This document shows, one piece after another, positions 48,235 through 61,300 of a stretch of DNA of 64,000 nucleotides; the stretch's first letter is position 1, and every line of letters starts with the position of its first letter. Under the pieces are notes generated by a model that saw only the letters and a program-made list of their open reading frames with translations, ran no database searches and was not told the origin of the DNA. A program made the position numbers and the translations under genes. The DNA is taken from positions 1-64,000 of the forward strand of contig MU400667.1 of the NCBI GenBank assembly GCA_022578965.1. The letters are read 5' to 3'. The stretch is from Xylaria sp. FL1777 (taxonomy: Eukaryota; Ascomycota; Sordariomycetes; Xylariales; Xylariaceae).

Positions 48235-48450
48235 TGGGATAAATAAGAATAAATGGGATCAATGGGTGGGATAATGGGATAATGGGAATCAATAGGACAA
48301 TGGGACAATGGGACAATGGGACAATAGGACAATGGGACAATGGGACAATGGGATCAATGGGAATCAATGGGAATCAATGGGAATCAATGGGACACTAGGA
48401 GAATGGGACAATGAGAATAAATGGGACAATGAGAATAAAATGGGACAATG
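48235..48450. repeat. Short tandem repeat region (GGGACAAT / GGGAATCAAT)
   Basis: An array of 8-bp GGGACAAT and 10-bp GGGAATCAAT units with variants. The plus-strand frame across it (MGQWDN-type repeats) is a by-product. From 48,451 to 49,013 I see TAGGTAG-type motifs near 48,500 and no supportable gene. Confidence 0.75.
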
Positions 48451-49013
48451 TAAACCAAGGTATAGTACAACAGGTCTAAACCTAGCTGGGAAATTGCCTA
48501 TCTAGGTAGTTACTTATTTAAGTAGTTACCCTTTCAAGTTACAGTAGGTAAAAACTGGACGTGAACGAACTGTCTACAAGCCCGAGGACATTTACATCAT
48601 GACGTGAGAAACGTGAAGCTTTATTTCCACAACTACAAAACCATTCCACTATTCCAGGTCTTTCTGGTCACGTACTAGCTAGCTCCACTCTATTACTTCT
48701 GCTTGGGTGAGAGGATCCAGTATATTCCGAAACCTAGTAGCCTCTCTCTCTCATTGCTTCGGATGAGTTCGAGTAGCCTTGTCTGAAATAACATCGTACG
48801 TTGTTTTATGTGTATTGAGCCATCATGTCCTCAATATTTCCAACCCTTGGGGGCTCTCTGTTGCAGAGAGCGTCACGTTGTATCAGTACAGCAACCCAGC
48901 TCAAGATAGAATGGTCATAAATATCAACCGTCAGTCAACCCCTGACCCCAGTCTCAACTACCGGTACTCACCATTGGCGTCATTTATATCCATTTAAGCG
49001 AACCTGTCTATAT

Positions 49014-52000
49014 TTATGACAGAATCGAGTCCGTACGCTTCAGCTTTCTCTTCTTCCGGGTGGGCATTTTGTCTTGGCCTGATCCTGACGCTGACTCCGG
49101 CTTCGACGCCGGGTTTCCTGAGTTGCTCTGTGGGGGATTGCTTGGCAAATCATATTTGAACTTGACATTGGGGTTCTCGCCGAAATTTACCGAGATAATG
49201 GAGCCTGCGGCTATGTTACGACCGAACGAAGCAGCTGGATACAGCTTGCCACGGATATCTTGGAAACCGTTTCCTATAATATCGGATAATAAGTAAGAGA
49301 CTATTACTAAAACCTGTTACCGGTAGCAATAAGAGGACAGAAAAGGAAGTAAAGATACACAGAGGGGATAAGCAGATGTATACCTAGAAGCGTCCCGTTC
49401 TTGGTAAAGAAGGCCGTATGGTCGCGGAAGTCAACTCCACATCCGATGGTGGTGCCTTCACCATATTCTCCATATTCAGGGGCGGCGGGTTTATTTTCTG
49501 TGTATAATTTGCCGTTATCTGAGTGATAACCCCACGATCCATTATCCCAACCGACCATTCGATCAAGCGACACGTGTTCCTCAAAAAATCCCACGCCAAC
49601 CTCGGCGAGGCTTGTTTCGCCGTCCCGTTGCACGATTTTTTCGATTGTGACTTCGAAGTAGTATACTGAGGCGTCGTTGGGCATGCAAAAGTCGCTTCGG
49701 GTGTTGGTCGCATATTCGAGACCTAAAAATTATCGGGGTGGAAGTCAGCCGATTTGACAGCCATCTTGAAAACCCTCGTATCAGTGAATAGGGATATTAG
49801 ACATACGCTTCAGTGTTATTGACAAGCCATCATCAGAAACTTCTAATTGCTTGTGGGTTTCCAGCCTATTCCAAGAGGTAGGACGTTTTAAGCCACTTGA
49901 TTGCGGCTGAACTCGTATAACCGGTAATCTCTCGACCATCCCAGGAGCGTTATACTCTTTCCCAGCCCGAAGAACAGACCAATTATTCCTATCAAGACAC
50001 GACGGGTTCGCCCCAGATGATAGGAGCAGGTCTAACATGCTACCCATACCCCGAGCCGCGGCTGCGTGTAGGGCTAAGCTGTGATCTTTTACTGATTCCT
50101 GGCCGAGGAATTTTATGACAGCATCGAAAAGGTCCTCGTTACGCGAATAGCATGCCCAGTATAGCGCTCCCCGGCCCGCGAAATCAAATGAATCAATTCG
50201 TGTAGCTCTTCCCTGTCCTAAGAGGCTCTGTATGAATGCCTCATTCTCGGCCCTGGCAGCGAGGATGAGAGGTGTGTTACCTGCCTTGTCCGCGATGTTC
50301 GGGTCTGCACCAGCCTCTAGTAGGTCATCGACATAGTAATAATCTCCAGCAATAGCATATGCGAGCGCTGTGGTTCCATGGACGTCGACCTCATCCACGT
50401 TAATGTAGTTCCGGCCTTCGCCTAATAGGTAATCTAATACTGACTCGCCCGAGGAGCTAATAGCATCGAAGAGAATGGGAGGTAGGCCTGAGTCTTTGAA
50501 CCCTGCCAACGCGCCTTTATGAAGCAACAGCTTGAAAGGTGAAAGTTTATCTTCCCTAGCAGCTACTCGCAACGCTTTCTCTAGGGCCTCTTGAGGCACG
50601 GCCTCGCCACGGACTGACAGGAGTGTCTCCACCATCTCCTCGTTCGACACGGCGATAGCGCGAGAAAGAATAGTATCATGGGGCCCATTTTTCAGCTCAA
50701 CGGTAGGAGACGCACCTGCGTCCAGCAGCATCTTTGTCAGGTCTACCCTATCACACTCCACCGCTGCGTTAAGGGCTGTCGTAAAGATACCTCCCGTGGC
50801 ATCCACCTCGGCGCCACGGTCAATAAATAGTTTGACCAGTTCCTCGACCTCGAACCACGCGGCTGTTTGGAGTGGTGAATGATACGCCCCGCCGTAACGG
50901 TTAACATCTGCCTTGTTACTGATGAGAATCTCAGCGCATCGGAGGCCGTTTTCACGGTACGAATAGGCCCCTGCCACTGAGGCAGACAAAGCCGTGCCAT
51001 AATCTCCTGAAAGAGAATTTATATCCGAAATCTTTGGTATCAGATACTCGACTGCTTCAGGGAATGCAGTTTCTGCGGCCAAGTGAAGAGGCATGGGGGA
51101 TTCGCTGTCATAGGTATCGCAGTTGGCGCCCTTTTCAAGTAATCGCTTAACAATGGCAGGATGACGTGACTTTATGGCTTGGTGAAGGCACTTTCGATTC
51201 TCGTTGTCTAGGCTCACACCATCCATGAGGAGCAGGTCGGTAGATTCCAGGCTGCCTATCGCGATGGCCTCGAGAAGCGGTGTACGCCCTATAGCATCGG
51301 GCACATTGGTATCTGGCTTTGGCTTTCTCCCTAGCAAGAAGCGGACGACATCCGGAGTTCCAACTGCTGCATGTAAAGGTGTCACATCGTTTGCATCAGT
51401 GGCAGAGATATCAGCACGGTGTTCGAGGAGCAACTCAACAAGATTTCTTGACCCTGCACGACAGGCAACAATGAGCGCTGTAGCTTTCTTGTCATTCGTA
51501 CCATCAACATCAGCTCCCAGGTTTAATAAGCAGTTGCAGGTTGAGACGTGACCCTTTGCTGCGGCAATAATCAATGCTGTATCCCCTGCACGTGCCTTTT
51601 GCTCGATGTCGACGCCATGTGCAATAAGACTGTTAATTACGGTGTCATGGCCGTATCTTGCGGCAAGATGCAATGGTGAATTGTCAACGTCCCGAAAATC
51701 GCAGGGAAACCCGGCTTCGAGGAGCACTCGAACTGCCCTAGAATCATCCCAGGCTTGGAATGTAGTTAACAGTCTTTGGAAAAAGCGCCGATCACCTTTT
51801 TCGTCATTGTCCTTGCCAGTATCTCTACCACTCACCGCATCATCATCTACATCATGGATTTCGTAACTATGCTCGTCGCTTTCTTTACGCCGTGCAGATA
51901 CTAGCTCCATTTCTTTACTGAGGGCGAATAGGGTTTGTATGAAATTCTTATGACCGTTGGTGGCTGCCCGTGACACAAGGTCATCAATGACATCAATAAA

Positions 52001-55000
52001 CAGCTCTCGTCCCGCCACTGTCTGAAGCAACTCTGACAGAAGGACTTCATTGCCCTTTTCAGCGGCTGCGTGAAGAGCGGAGCTGCGCAGCTCATTATAG
52101 TTGTTCGTTTCTCTCACTTTCGCCCCATTGTCTATGAGCTTTCGTGTAATGGGTATGTTTTCTGACAAGACAGCGAGGACGAGAGCGGCATTCTTATCTT
52201 CCTGCTTAGGTAAAGCCTCGTTTAAAAGCGTTTCTACAACTGCTAAGTCATTTCCCCGGGCAGCTAGTTGTAGTGCGGTGTTACCAGCCGGGTCAGTCGA
52301 GGAAGCATCCACACCCACTTGAAGAAGCTGTTTAATAGCATTGACCTGCCCATTTCGTACTGCTTCCCACAAGCAGTAGACCGCTTCTTTTAAATCATTG
52401 AATTGATTTGTTTGGATGGTCGAATCCGGGGGTTGGCGCTTTTTAACTAGGTAATTGAGTAATTCCATCATGACAGCGACGTGACCGTTGGCAGCGGCCA
52501 GAGTCGCTGGCAACTCATCGGCAACTACAGCAAGTATATCTTCATTTTCTTCAGCACTATCAACACCTTTTGCCTGGTTTTCAAAGACTGCTTCGTCAAG
52601 TTTGCCCAAGAAAAGCTGAATAGTGTCTAGATATCCGCCACGTGCTGCGACATGGAGCGGAGTCCAACCCCTCCCGTTTTGAATTGCCAGCAAGGTTACC
52701 GGCCCAGCCATCAAGAGTTGGCGGCATGCTTCGGTGTTGCCGCTAAGTGCGGCTAGGTGAAGCGGTGTGTGTGCCCCGTCCTCCACCCCTGTCTTCTTCG
52801 TCAGGGACATAGGCCCAGGTGTTAAGGCAAAGATTATATCTGAAAAGCCCCCAGCAGCTGCTAGGTGAAGCGGGATATATCCAGCTTGATTCTCCTGCAT
52901 GACACTTGCTCCTTCAGCTATCAGTTTTTGCACACCATCCAGGTGACCAATGCGTGCGGCCATGTGCAAAGCTGATGAGCCATCTGGCGCAGTTTCATTA
53001 ATCATCTCCTTACCCTTACCGTTCAGAAGTTGGCTTAGGACATTGATGTGACCGTGCTCGGCAGCGCGTAGCATCACGGGATAGCCTCCTCTATCTTTGT
53101 GGCCAATGTTTGATCCATTGGCAATGAGATCACCCACAACATCAACGTGCCCCCCTGCGGCAGCAAGCGAAAGAGCATCAGCTGAAGTAGTACCGTTCTG
53201 AATAATCCAAGATACAATGTCTGCGTGACCAAACTGCGACGCTAGGTTTAGAGCATTTTCCCAAGCTTCACTAACCAAAAGAGAGTCTTTTTGGCTGACT
53301 GAACACTCCTTAGCAAGTGGTAAAAGTCCGAACCGGCACGCGACATTCAGCACGCTAGACAGTGGTGCTGCTGGTTCCTGCCACTCGCTCACAAAAGAAC
53401 TTGTGAAGATTCCGTATAATTGTGACCATGTAGAGAGCAGTCCCGGCTTTTCAAGTAATGTTTGAGTTCGGATTACGAAGTCTCGGTTGTGGGTGGATAG
53501 GGCATTTCGGTAGTGATCTGGCCAATGAATGACGCTGTAAGACAGAAAGCCACATTCTACGTTGTTGTCCAGCTCATCTGTTAGCTTGCCCCCCGGTCCG
53601 ATGGTATTGCGGCAGCTCAGAATGATCGACAGGTACTTTAGACAGGTAAAGGTTGCGTTTGCATGAAATTTGGGACCATAACCCGACAAGCTAGTTATAG
53701 GCCCAATGCTTCGATGAATAGGATGGAATTGATTTCCAACCGTCTTAAAAAAAGGCTCAATCACTCTTGTCAAATCACTATGGATATCAAATGATAAATT
53801 TTGGCGTATGGTCTCAAGCTCTTGAATGTCTCCATGTTCAAAGACGAGCGCAAGTGCCAGTTCGCTACTGTCCAAACAGCGGAATGAGAGACCAATCCAT
53901 GCAAGGGCTACCATGGCCCAATCGCGTTTTAGCTTGGGAAGTGACTCCAAGGTGCTCATATAAAGGGTGTCGTGCGTTAATGGTAGCGTGTTGAGGCATC
54001 TTCTCAATTCTGACTTGGAAGTATGAGAGAAAGATGACTGTAGATAGCCTACCTGCTGCTTCGCGAGCAAGTAAGTAGTTCCAGGAACGCATATCTTGCT
54101 CACAACTTCATCTTCGAAATTGGACCAGACCCCTTTCTCCTGTATCCACCGATATACTCGTTCTCGTACCCACTTCTCGATGTCTACAAGAAGAGCCTGA
54201 TGGCCATCGAGTGAAACGGGAAGGTAAGAGACGCCGCAAAAACTTCTGCCTGGTGGAGAGTTGTCGTAATCCGTAAATCTTCTGCACGCATTCACCCAGG
54301 CTTCACTGAAGTTTTCCTGTGGTGTTGCTGCACAGTTTCTAGCAACTGCAGGAGTTAAGGGTGAAACGGTTGTCACTAAAATTTGCAGAGGTTGACCGGG
54401 TCGGCCAATATGAGATAGCTTAACAAGCGCGTGCTCCCATCCTGAAGTCGGACTGAGAAGATCAAAGTGTCTGATAAGAAAGCAAATTGGATCGCGGATT
54501 GCAGACACAACGCAGCGAAGCAGTGACCACGCGATCGTCTCTGTGACAATAACCCTTGGGATTCTCATTATCCACGAGCAAAGGCCTGAGCAACCCTGGA
54601 ACGCGTTTGGCTTGAGTAAGAGCAACTGTTGGGATAGAGCAACAAGCATCTCCGTGGTTTGGGAGAGGCTAGACGCACTAGGAACTACTCCCACCGTAAA
54701 GGACGCCAATATAGGAGTAGCGTTGCTCTTTGATCCCAAGAGCTCAATGATGCGTGAAGACAAGACGGTGGTTCCAGAGCCTGGCTGGCCCATGATATGC
54801 AGCACCGAGGAGCCGGAGGCACCAATCCAGCTAGAAAAACTTCCTGTCTCCCGGACCCAATCCATCGAACCTGGCACTAACGGCTGATTCCAAGTTGACA
54901 GGGGAAGTGAGTTAGCAATTGTGTATCCTCCGAGTCGCTCGAGGAAGTCTTGATACTGGCTTCTTAAGTTTACTATGTTGATCCTGTCAGCTAATTGGTT

Positions 55001-56116
55001 CGTGAATCTTGCCGTGCTTCAACTACTGCGTAGCATAGACATGAGAATCCGATGAATAATTCTTAACCTACCTTTTCGCTTAGCTTCTACCGCCTGTTCT
55101 ACTTTCTTAATGATCACATCAGTAACCCTTCGCCTACTGAACACGGTGGTCCATGGTTGGGCATGACCACAGGCAACCTGGATATTATCTTCTCCAGGTA
55201 CGCCCGTGGTTGAGCAGTATTCATTTGCTGCCTGTTCGTGTTATTTATTGTTAGTAACAAGCAATATGGACGCAACGAGGGCAGTACAAGTAACGTACGA
55301 TAGTTCCGTGATCCCATCCCTCATTCACCTCGACAAAGTTGACCATGTCATAGTTCTTATTAAGCATTCTATTGAAATCACTCTCTAGGTCAGGCAAAGC
55401 TGACTGGAATGAAAGCACCAGACTAGCTGGATCAATCTCACTCAGCTCGAGTGAGGAAACCATCCGGAAGATGAACTCCTGAATAGAAGCTGCCGTGCTT
55501 TTCCTGTGGGGAGTTCCAAAAAAGACAAGAAGATCGGTAGATTGTGAAAGCATCTTATACTGGGAACTGGTCGCTGCTAGCAGAATAATCTAAGTTTGTG
55601 TCAAAACGGCGCCAGCGGCAATGAGTTTAAGTCATATTATATATACCTGCTTAAGAAGAAGACCACCAAGACCATAACCTATGAATACCAACGTCTCACA
55701 ATCGATCAAGATGCCGTTTCCCTGCAAATAGATGGTCAAAGATCGGGTAAAATCGGCATGGGAACTCTTCTCGAGAAGTCAATAGGTGTAAGAGCTTACC
55801 AGGGCCGACCGCCTATTCCTCATTAAGTCTCGTAGGACATTCTTGGCTCGCTGTCGAAGTCCTCCTTCCCCTAAGGATCGGGACCCTTCAGGTATGATGT
55901 CGTATTCAATAGCATGTTGACAATGGAAACGTTGGGCAATAGATTCCAGAGTCTGTGATTTATCTGGCCGACCGCCGGGCTCATTGATGATAACTAAGCT
56001 AGAAATAGTATCAGGTTTAGCATTTATAATAACGGGTAGATTAGTGGATGGGGTAACTGAGTTCTATGAGCATTACGGGATTTATTTCTGTTCACTTACC
56101 ATGCTGTATAATTCAT
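49014..56116 (-). CDS. NLR: hydrolase-like / NACHT / ankyrin / SPRY (~2,184 aa), catalytic residues missing
   Basis: Eight exons, from the start: 56,116-56,100; 55,998-55,800; 55,721-55,647; 55,589-55,299; 55,231-55,068; 55,016-49,807; 49,722-49,384; 49,273-49,014. They total 6,555 nt in one continuous frame; donors include GTAAGT, GTAAGC, GTACGT and GTATGT, and the fifth intron (GTTAAG) is the least certain. Residues 1-235 resemble the alpha/beta-hydrolase (SesB-like) domain of fungal NLRs (LVIINEPGG; LVFFGTPHRKS), but the nucleophile elbow is GYGLGG, Gly89 replacing Ser. NACHT follows: the P-loop is GQPGSGTT (325-332) with Thr for the Walker A Lys, and the Walker B region (ICFLIRHFDLL, ~428) lacks its usual acidic residue. 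About 25 ankyrin repeats span ~840-1,910. The SPRY domain (YYFEVTIEKIVQ; VGWDNGSWGYHSDNGKLY) ends the protein with a basic NLS-like TRKKRKLKR. A role in non-self recognition is inferred from family. Confidence 0.85.
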
Positions 56117-56709
56117 GACGGGACAATTCTGCTGAATTACCACTAGAGTAGATGGTTAATACCTACTTACCTACTGCGTAGGAGGTAAGTAATGGCTTAC
56201 ATAAGGTGCGCTGTTATTGTTCTAGCTTAAATTATGAAGAAGCAGGTCTACTGGATACTGGATACCAAAGCTATATAAATTACCCTGGAAATATTTGTTT
56301 GCTTGATGTGTATTACCCCCAGGTTGCCTTACCCTGAGGCTCTGTCCCCTCCACTATCGCTTGTCTTCCTTGTCTCCTCGTTTCCAGTTTCAGGCTAACG
56401 CCTGATACTTGATAAGTACCTGGTATCATCATGGCTTAAAATTCAGCATTGTCAGTCATGATATTTCAAACAGAGAATTAATAAATTAATTTTGGACGAT
56501 AACATCAACCTTTCTTCAATTGGCTAGTCTCCCTCCCGAGTACTTAGTGTCTGCCGTTCATATCTTCTAGACCAACTTAATCCACAGGGTTCTCGACATG
56601 TCCCACCAACTCGCTAATTGCTACCCAACTCTCGGGCTTCACGGTCGGGATTCTGTATGACCTGGACATTACCACAGACACCACACAACAAATATTGGCT
56701 GTGAACCAG
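56117..56709. other. NLR upstream region
   Basis: Promoter-side sequence of the NLR and 3' flank of the next gene. It contains TACTTACCTACTGCGTAGG-type motifs near 56,160-56,190. No supportable gene. Confidence 0.4.
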
Positions 56710-57669
56710 TCATTTATCTCCCTCATCTGCAGCTTTACCGCTACCCTCCTGCTGCTTTGGGCTAGCCGCATTCCCCTGCTGCGCAGCCTGCTGCTGATTC
56801 TGCTGGTGCTCAACCAATAAGCACTCAACTCCCGTGAATCTGCCCATGTCAATTGTCTCCATTGAAAAGAGTGTCGGATTACCCTCTTGCAGTTCCTCAG
56901 CTCCATGCAGGCTGCGGATCCTAAACATCTTAGGTGAGATATGGACAGGGTCCACGGGCTCGGTGGTAGCGCCGCCGAATAGCCGCTTTCTGGCAGCCTT
57001 CATTGTCGACAACGCGTCAGTCTCAGATTCAATCGCAATCTTCATGATGACTTTATCATCGCCTCGGCGTTGTAGCAGAACGGCTGTCTGGAGGAAGCTC
57101 GGGATTCCCATTTTCTTGCCTGTGTGCTCCACCAGCTGCCAGATGGCCATGTTATCCGAACCTGTGAAGGTGGTACGGCTGTTGAACTTGATTCCCAATT
57201 GCTTAGCATAATATTCTTTCTCCTTTTTCTGCGACACCTTCCACTCCCAACCGAGGTCGACAAACTTCACAACGGAGGCGTGGAAAGTCTTCTCGTCGTC
57301 TATCTCCCTCTTAGTTATATCGAGGTGAACTTCACCCTCGGGTGAGATCGCAATCACCTCGGGGTCCATGTTGCCTCGAGAACGCACGTCGCTGAATTCC
57401 ACCTTGATCTTTGCAGACACAAACCGCCGACTAGGGTTTTTCTCTAGGTTTACAAAGTAAAAACGGAAGACGATCATGGTAGCTGGATGCCCCTTTTCCT
57501 TCAATCGGCCGCTTGCGAGGCCCACGATCTCAGCCCTCGCGATAAATTTGGGACCATTGTTTCCTTGATTAATGAGGACCTCCCGAAAGTCCTCCCCTTC
57601 CAAATTCTTAGCTCGTAGTGACGAGTGAGCATCACCTTCCTCTGCCAGGGTGATGGCAAAGTCAGACAT
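56710..57669 (-). CDS. Unrecognised 319-aa protein beside the NLR
   Basis: A single open frame with ATG at 57,669 (MSDFAITLAEEGD) and a stop at 56,710. The first ~240 residues look like an ordered beta-rich fold: MIVFRFYFVNLEKNPSRRF, VSAKIKVEFSDVRS, MDPEVIAISPEGEVHLDIT, VKFVDLGWEWKVSQKKEK, MAIWQLVEHTGKKMGIPSFL, TAVLLQRRGDDKVIMKIAIE. The C-terminal ~35 residues are a Gln/Ala-rich low-complexity tail. There is no signal peptide, TM segment or known catalytic motif. It is codirectional with the NLR (about 590 bp apart) and divergent from the subtilase gene (660 bp between starts), so it may share regulation with either. I do not recognise the family. Confidence 0.75.
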   Translation of the reverse strand: MSDFAITLAEEGDAHSSLRAKNLEGEDFREVLINQGNNGPKFIARAEIVGLASGRLKEKGHPATMIVFRFYFVNLEKNPSRRFVSAKIKVEFSDVRSRGNMDPEVIAISPEGEVHLDITKREIDDEKTFHASVVKFVDLGWEWKVSQKKEKEYYAKQLGIKFNSRTTFTGSDNMAIWQLVEHTGKKMGIPSFLQTAVLLQRRGDDKVIMKIAIESETDALSTMKAARKRLFGGATTEPVDPVHISPKMFRIRSLHGAEELQEGNPTLFSMETIDMGRFTGVECLLVEHQQNQQQAAQQGNAASPKQQEGSGKAADEGDK

Positions 57670-58329
57670 GGTAAGTCAGGCGCCCGATTTTGTAAACAGC
57701 CTTAGTTAGGTAGAATAATAGGGGATCGAACGTTGCATTCAGTTTACTTGACGTGTGAGTGTAGTGTGAAAGCCCTAAACACACAATTGCGATGTCCTTT
57801 GCTCCTTTATTAAACAGGGCATGTCAATGACTACACTACTATGTTCATCCCAAACAAGGATATAGCTGATATTTCATGTTCTCCGACTCGGGATTTGAAA
57901 TAGCGAGCCTCTCATGCAGGCAGAAGCCGCTGACCGAGCCTCGACTGCGCATGTGAGAGGTGAGGCTCTTCGTATTCATCCGTGTAATGCATCATGATGG
58001 AACGAGTCAGCTAGGGGTCGTTCCGCCCCCACCTTGGGAATGGGTGTGTGGATCAGTGACCCCGTCTCCAATATTGATCTTCCTCTGGCGGGTTAGACGT
58101 GACACTCATATGCACCCTATATTTCACATTCCATGCGGTGAAGAGACTATCCAAATATCATCTCTCGAAACATACAAAGCCAGTAATAGATATCACTATC
58201 TAGTAGTGCCCCATCCCGTGTCACTTAATTTACGCAACCTTTGCCGTATCTATCTATTACAGTATTACTCGTGAATCGTGCATTCTATACTTCACTATAA
58301 TCAAAGAACGATCCGATACGGCGCCTCCA
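57670..58329. promoter_or_regulatory. Divergent intergenic region, probable shared promoter
   Basis: 660 bp separate the start codons of the 319-aa gene (minus) and the ankyrin-subtilase gene (plus). A plus-strand frame at 57,960-58,274 has no coding character I trust. No specific binding site is identified; the promoter call rests on geometry only. Confidence 0.4.
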
Positions 58330-61300
58330 ATGAAGCAGGACGCCCAACAGAACCCGGTGGCTGCAAAGAGGCTTGTTGACAAGCCCACAGGAAAACGCAA
58401 GGAGCCATATTTAAAGATCGATGATATCTTTAAAATTGTTGAAGATACTTTCGCCTCTAACCAGCAACAAAACTGGAGCAAGCTCCCCAGGCACGTCAGG
58501 GATTTCATCAAGCCGCAACAACAAAATACGAAGAGAGGGGTGCGGGGACAAGAGATCGATGATCGGAAACAAGACCGAAAACGAAATATCCTGCACGAGT
58601 TAGCAGCTCGAACTAGAGGGTTCTCTGATGCACTTGTGTCTTTCACTAAGTGGCTGGTCACAACAAAACCATACTCAAATCTCCTGTTAACTAGCGTTGA
58701 AGATTATGACAATACTCCCTTCCACCGAGCCCTTCAGCTGCAGAATGAAGAGTTCGTCGGGGTCGTACTGGATAGCTGCCTGTCAACAACCCTCACCAAC
58801 ATTCTAAAGCCCGAAGATTCAAATCTCAACTCCCAGAATTGCCTCCACCTAGCTATCGAGAAAGGTTGCAGATTTACTCAGCGGATAATTGATAAATGCA
58901 GCGTTGACGTTCCGGAGGTCTTCCAACAAGGCGATAAAGAGGGAACTAAGAACACACCCCTTCATCTTGCAGTAATGCAACTCCTTCCCGCAGATGCATT
59001 GGAAAACCAAGAGAAAATTATCAGATGTCTAATTACTGCTAATCGTGAAACGCTGCTCAAGGAAAATGGTAAACACGACGTACCGTATCGGGCTAGGATC
59101 AGAAAATTAGGAGAACAAGAAGACTTGAGCCTTGACGACAATATTGACGAAGAACAGAACACCGCCACGTACCATACGAGTGGTGATTTAGAGGTAGCTG
59201 AATTAGGCACCGTGGGGAGTCTCGATGGCTCCGAATCTACTGACGAAGACGAAGAGGAAACGGATGCCGAATCGGAGGAGGAGGAGGAGGAGTCAGAGGA
59301 AGCATTCATGGATACATCTTTTAAATACGCTTTGGCAGAGGACGATGAGTACCTGACAAGAGAGGAGAATCCAGATTTCCGCAAGAAAGTCATTGCTGAT
59401 CCCATCCTCAAGATTATTCGGTCTTTCAGCGTTCGCGAATTCGAGCGCTCCGACGTTGCTACAGCACTATACCATCAAGCCCAGGGTAAGTTCTTCTCCC
59501 TTTTTGCTAGTAGGCCGTTCCGCTGCTAACATCGACGTAAATAGAACGGGAGACGTACTTCAACCTCTCAGGTAGATCAGATTTGACTATCACAACTGCC
59601 TATTTAGAGAAGCTCGCACGGCATTTGAAATTCGAAAATGTGCTAAGCTACGTAGCTCTCCCTAAGCTCACTATTCTTGATTCGGGGATTACGGATCCTT
59701 CGGTGCCAATCCACCCGTGAGGTGCCAAATTATCTTAAGCGTCTTGAGCGCTAATCTAACAGAATGCTGTACATTAGGGGGTCGAAAGGGCGACGAGACA
59801 TGGGGACGATATTTCAATGGCTTCGGGATAAGCAAGTCGAAACAATCCATGCAGTAACTGTTATTGATAGTACAGAGCCATCTCACTCTGATGCCGCAAT
59901 TGAAGAAGCTCTTACTGGTTTCAAGACTGAGGTTTGGGATTGGAAGAAACTCGATCTCAATTGTGATGTGATTGCGAATTGTACCGAAGGAGTTGTCCGA
60001 GACATATCCCTTTACTCGTCTGGGAGTTACGCTGTTTTGATGGGCTGGGCAAGCAACGACGGGTTGCGGTGCTTGGAAAAGTTTCCGAAGGTTGGAATCT
60101 CCCACTGGCAGTTTCGGTTGCATTCTATACAACCTTCTATTTGCCTCAACAAGCCCCTGAAAATGCTTATGATCAGCTAACTATTAGTCACGGTAATAGC
60201 TAAAACACGTCCACCTCTATTACCAGGAAGTGAGTCTTCTACCTTGTTGAAAGTAGCCTGTAGCTACGCATGCTTGAGCTAAATTATATCTCTAATCTAA
60301 ATGGACAAAAAGGGACTGGAAGATGAGGTCAGACTAGAGCAGTACATCGATACCTTTGCGACAAAACTACGACGCCATCAAAATAAGGATGAAGAGTATA
60401 TAGAGGTTACAGCGACCAAGGATGACAAGAAGAACAGCTATATGGACGGCTTCAGGGTACGCCACGGGGCTCGGTCAACTTCCCAGTGGTCAGTCAACGG
60501 GCTCCCCAAGCTACCGCAGGGTAACATCTAATAATCGTCATAGGGGAAATCGTTGGATGGACTCAATGACACACTTTTTACAGGTTATCTTCAATATCCC
60601 CATGAGGGAGGCAGGCTATATAAAGATTGCAGTCATAGACAACGGCGTCGACGCATCCTTAGACGCTCTGGACGGCAAGATTGCTGCAGGCGCTTCTTTC
60701 TGTCCCATCCCTAATACGTCTTATCACAACCCCTACTATATGACATCGGAGACAATAAGCCATGGATCTATGGTGGCTGGTCTCATCTGTCGTATGTGTC
60801 CAAAGGCTAAGTTATACGTGGCTCGAATCGATGAGTTGCCCTCCCCCCAAGGCAAACTTCTTCTCACGGCTGAGTCAGCGGCTAAGGTAACAGAAACCCC
60901 TGTCTCGATATAGAGCAGCGCAACAAACTCCCTTAAAAGAATGAAATAATCTAACACCTTTCACGCCACAAATCTAGGCAATCGACTGGGCTGTCAAGAA
61001 GAAAGTTGATGTGATCTGCATGAGCTGGACGATCGAACCCAACGACGGCCAAAACGACGCGGGCATCGAGCAGCTAAGAGCAGCCATCAGCAAAGCGGAG
61101 ACAAATGGAATCACCATGCTAAGCTCAGCCAGTGACCAAGGCAGCGATGCCAAAGCAAGTCTCCCTACCTCTACACAGAAATGCATCCGCATCGGCGCCG
61201 GCACCGAAAACGGCGACAAATGCTCCTGGGTTCACGGCGACGATTACGACTATTGTTTCCCAGGAGAAAACGTGCCCTTGAAGACGGGTCGGGACGGGCT

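Noticed and set aside
48308..48505. MGQWDN-repeat ORF
   Set aside because: It is a direct translation of a non-coding 8/10-bp tandem repeat and has no flanking coding signal.
49060..49296. 78-aa plus-strand ORF
   Set aside because: It is antisense to the last SPRY exon of the NLR, whose splice sites and frame are well supported.
57960..58274. 104-aa plus-strand ORF in the divergent promoter
   Set aside because: It starts far from any gene signal, has no motif and occupies the space needed for two promoters.
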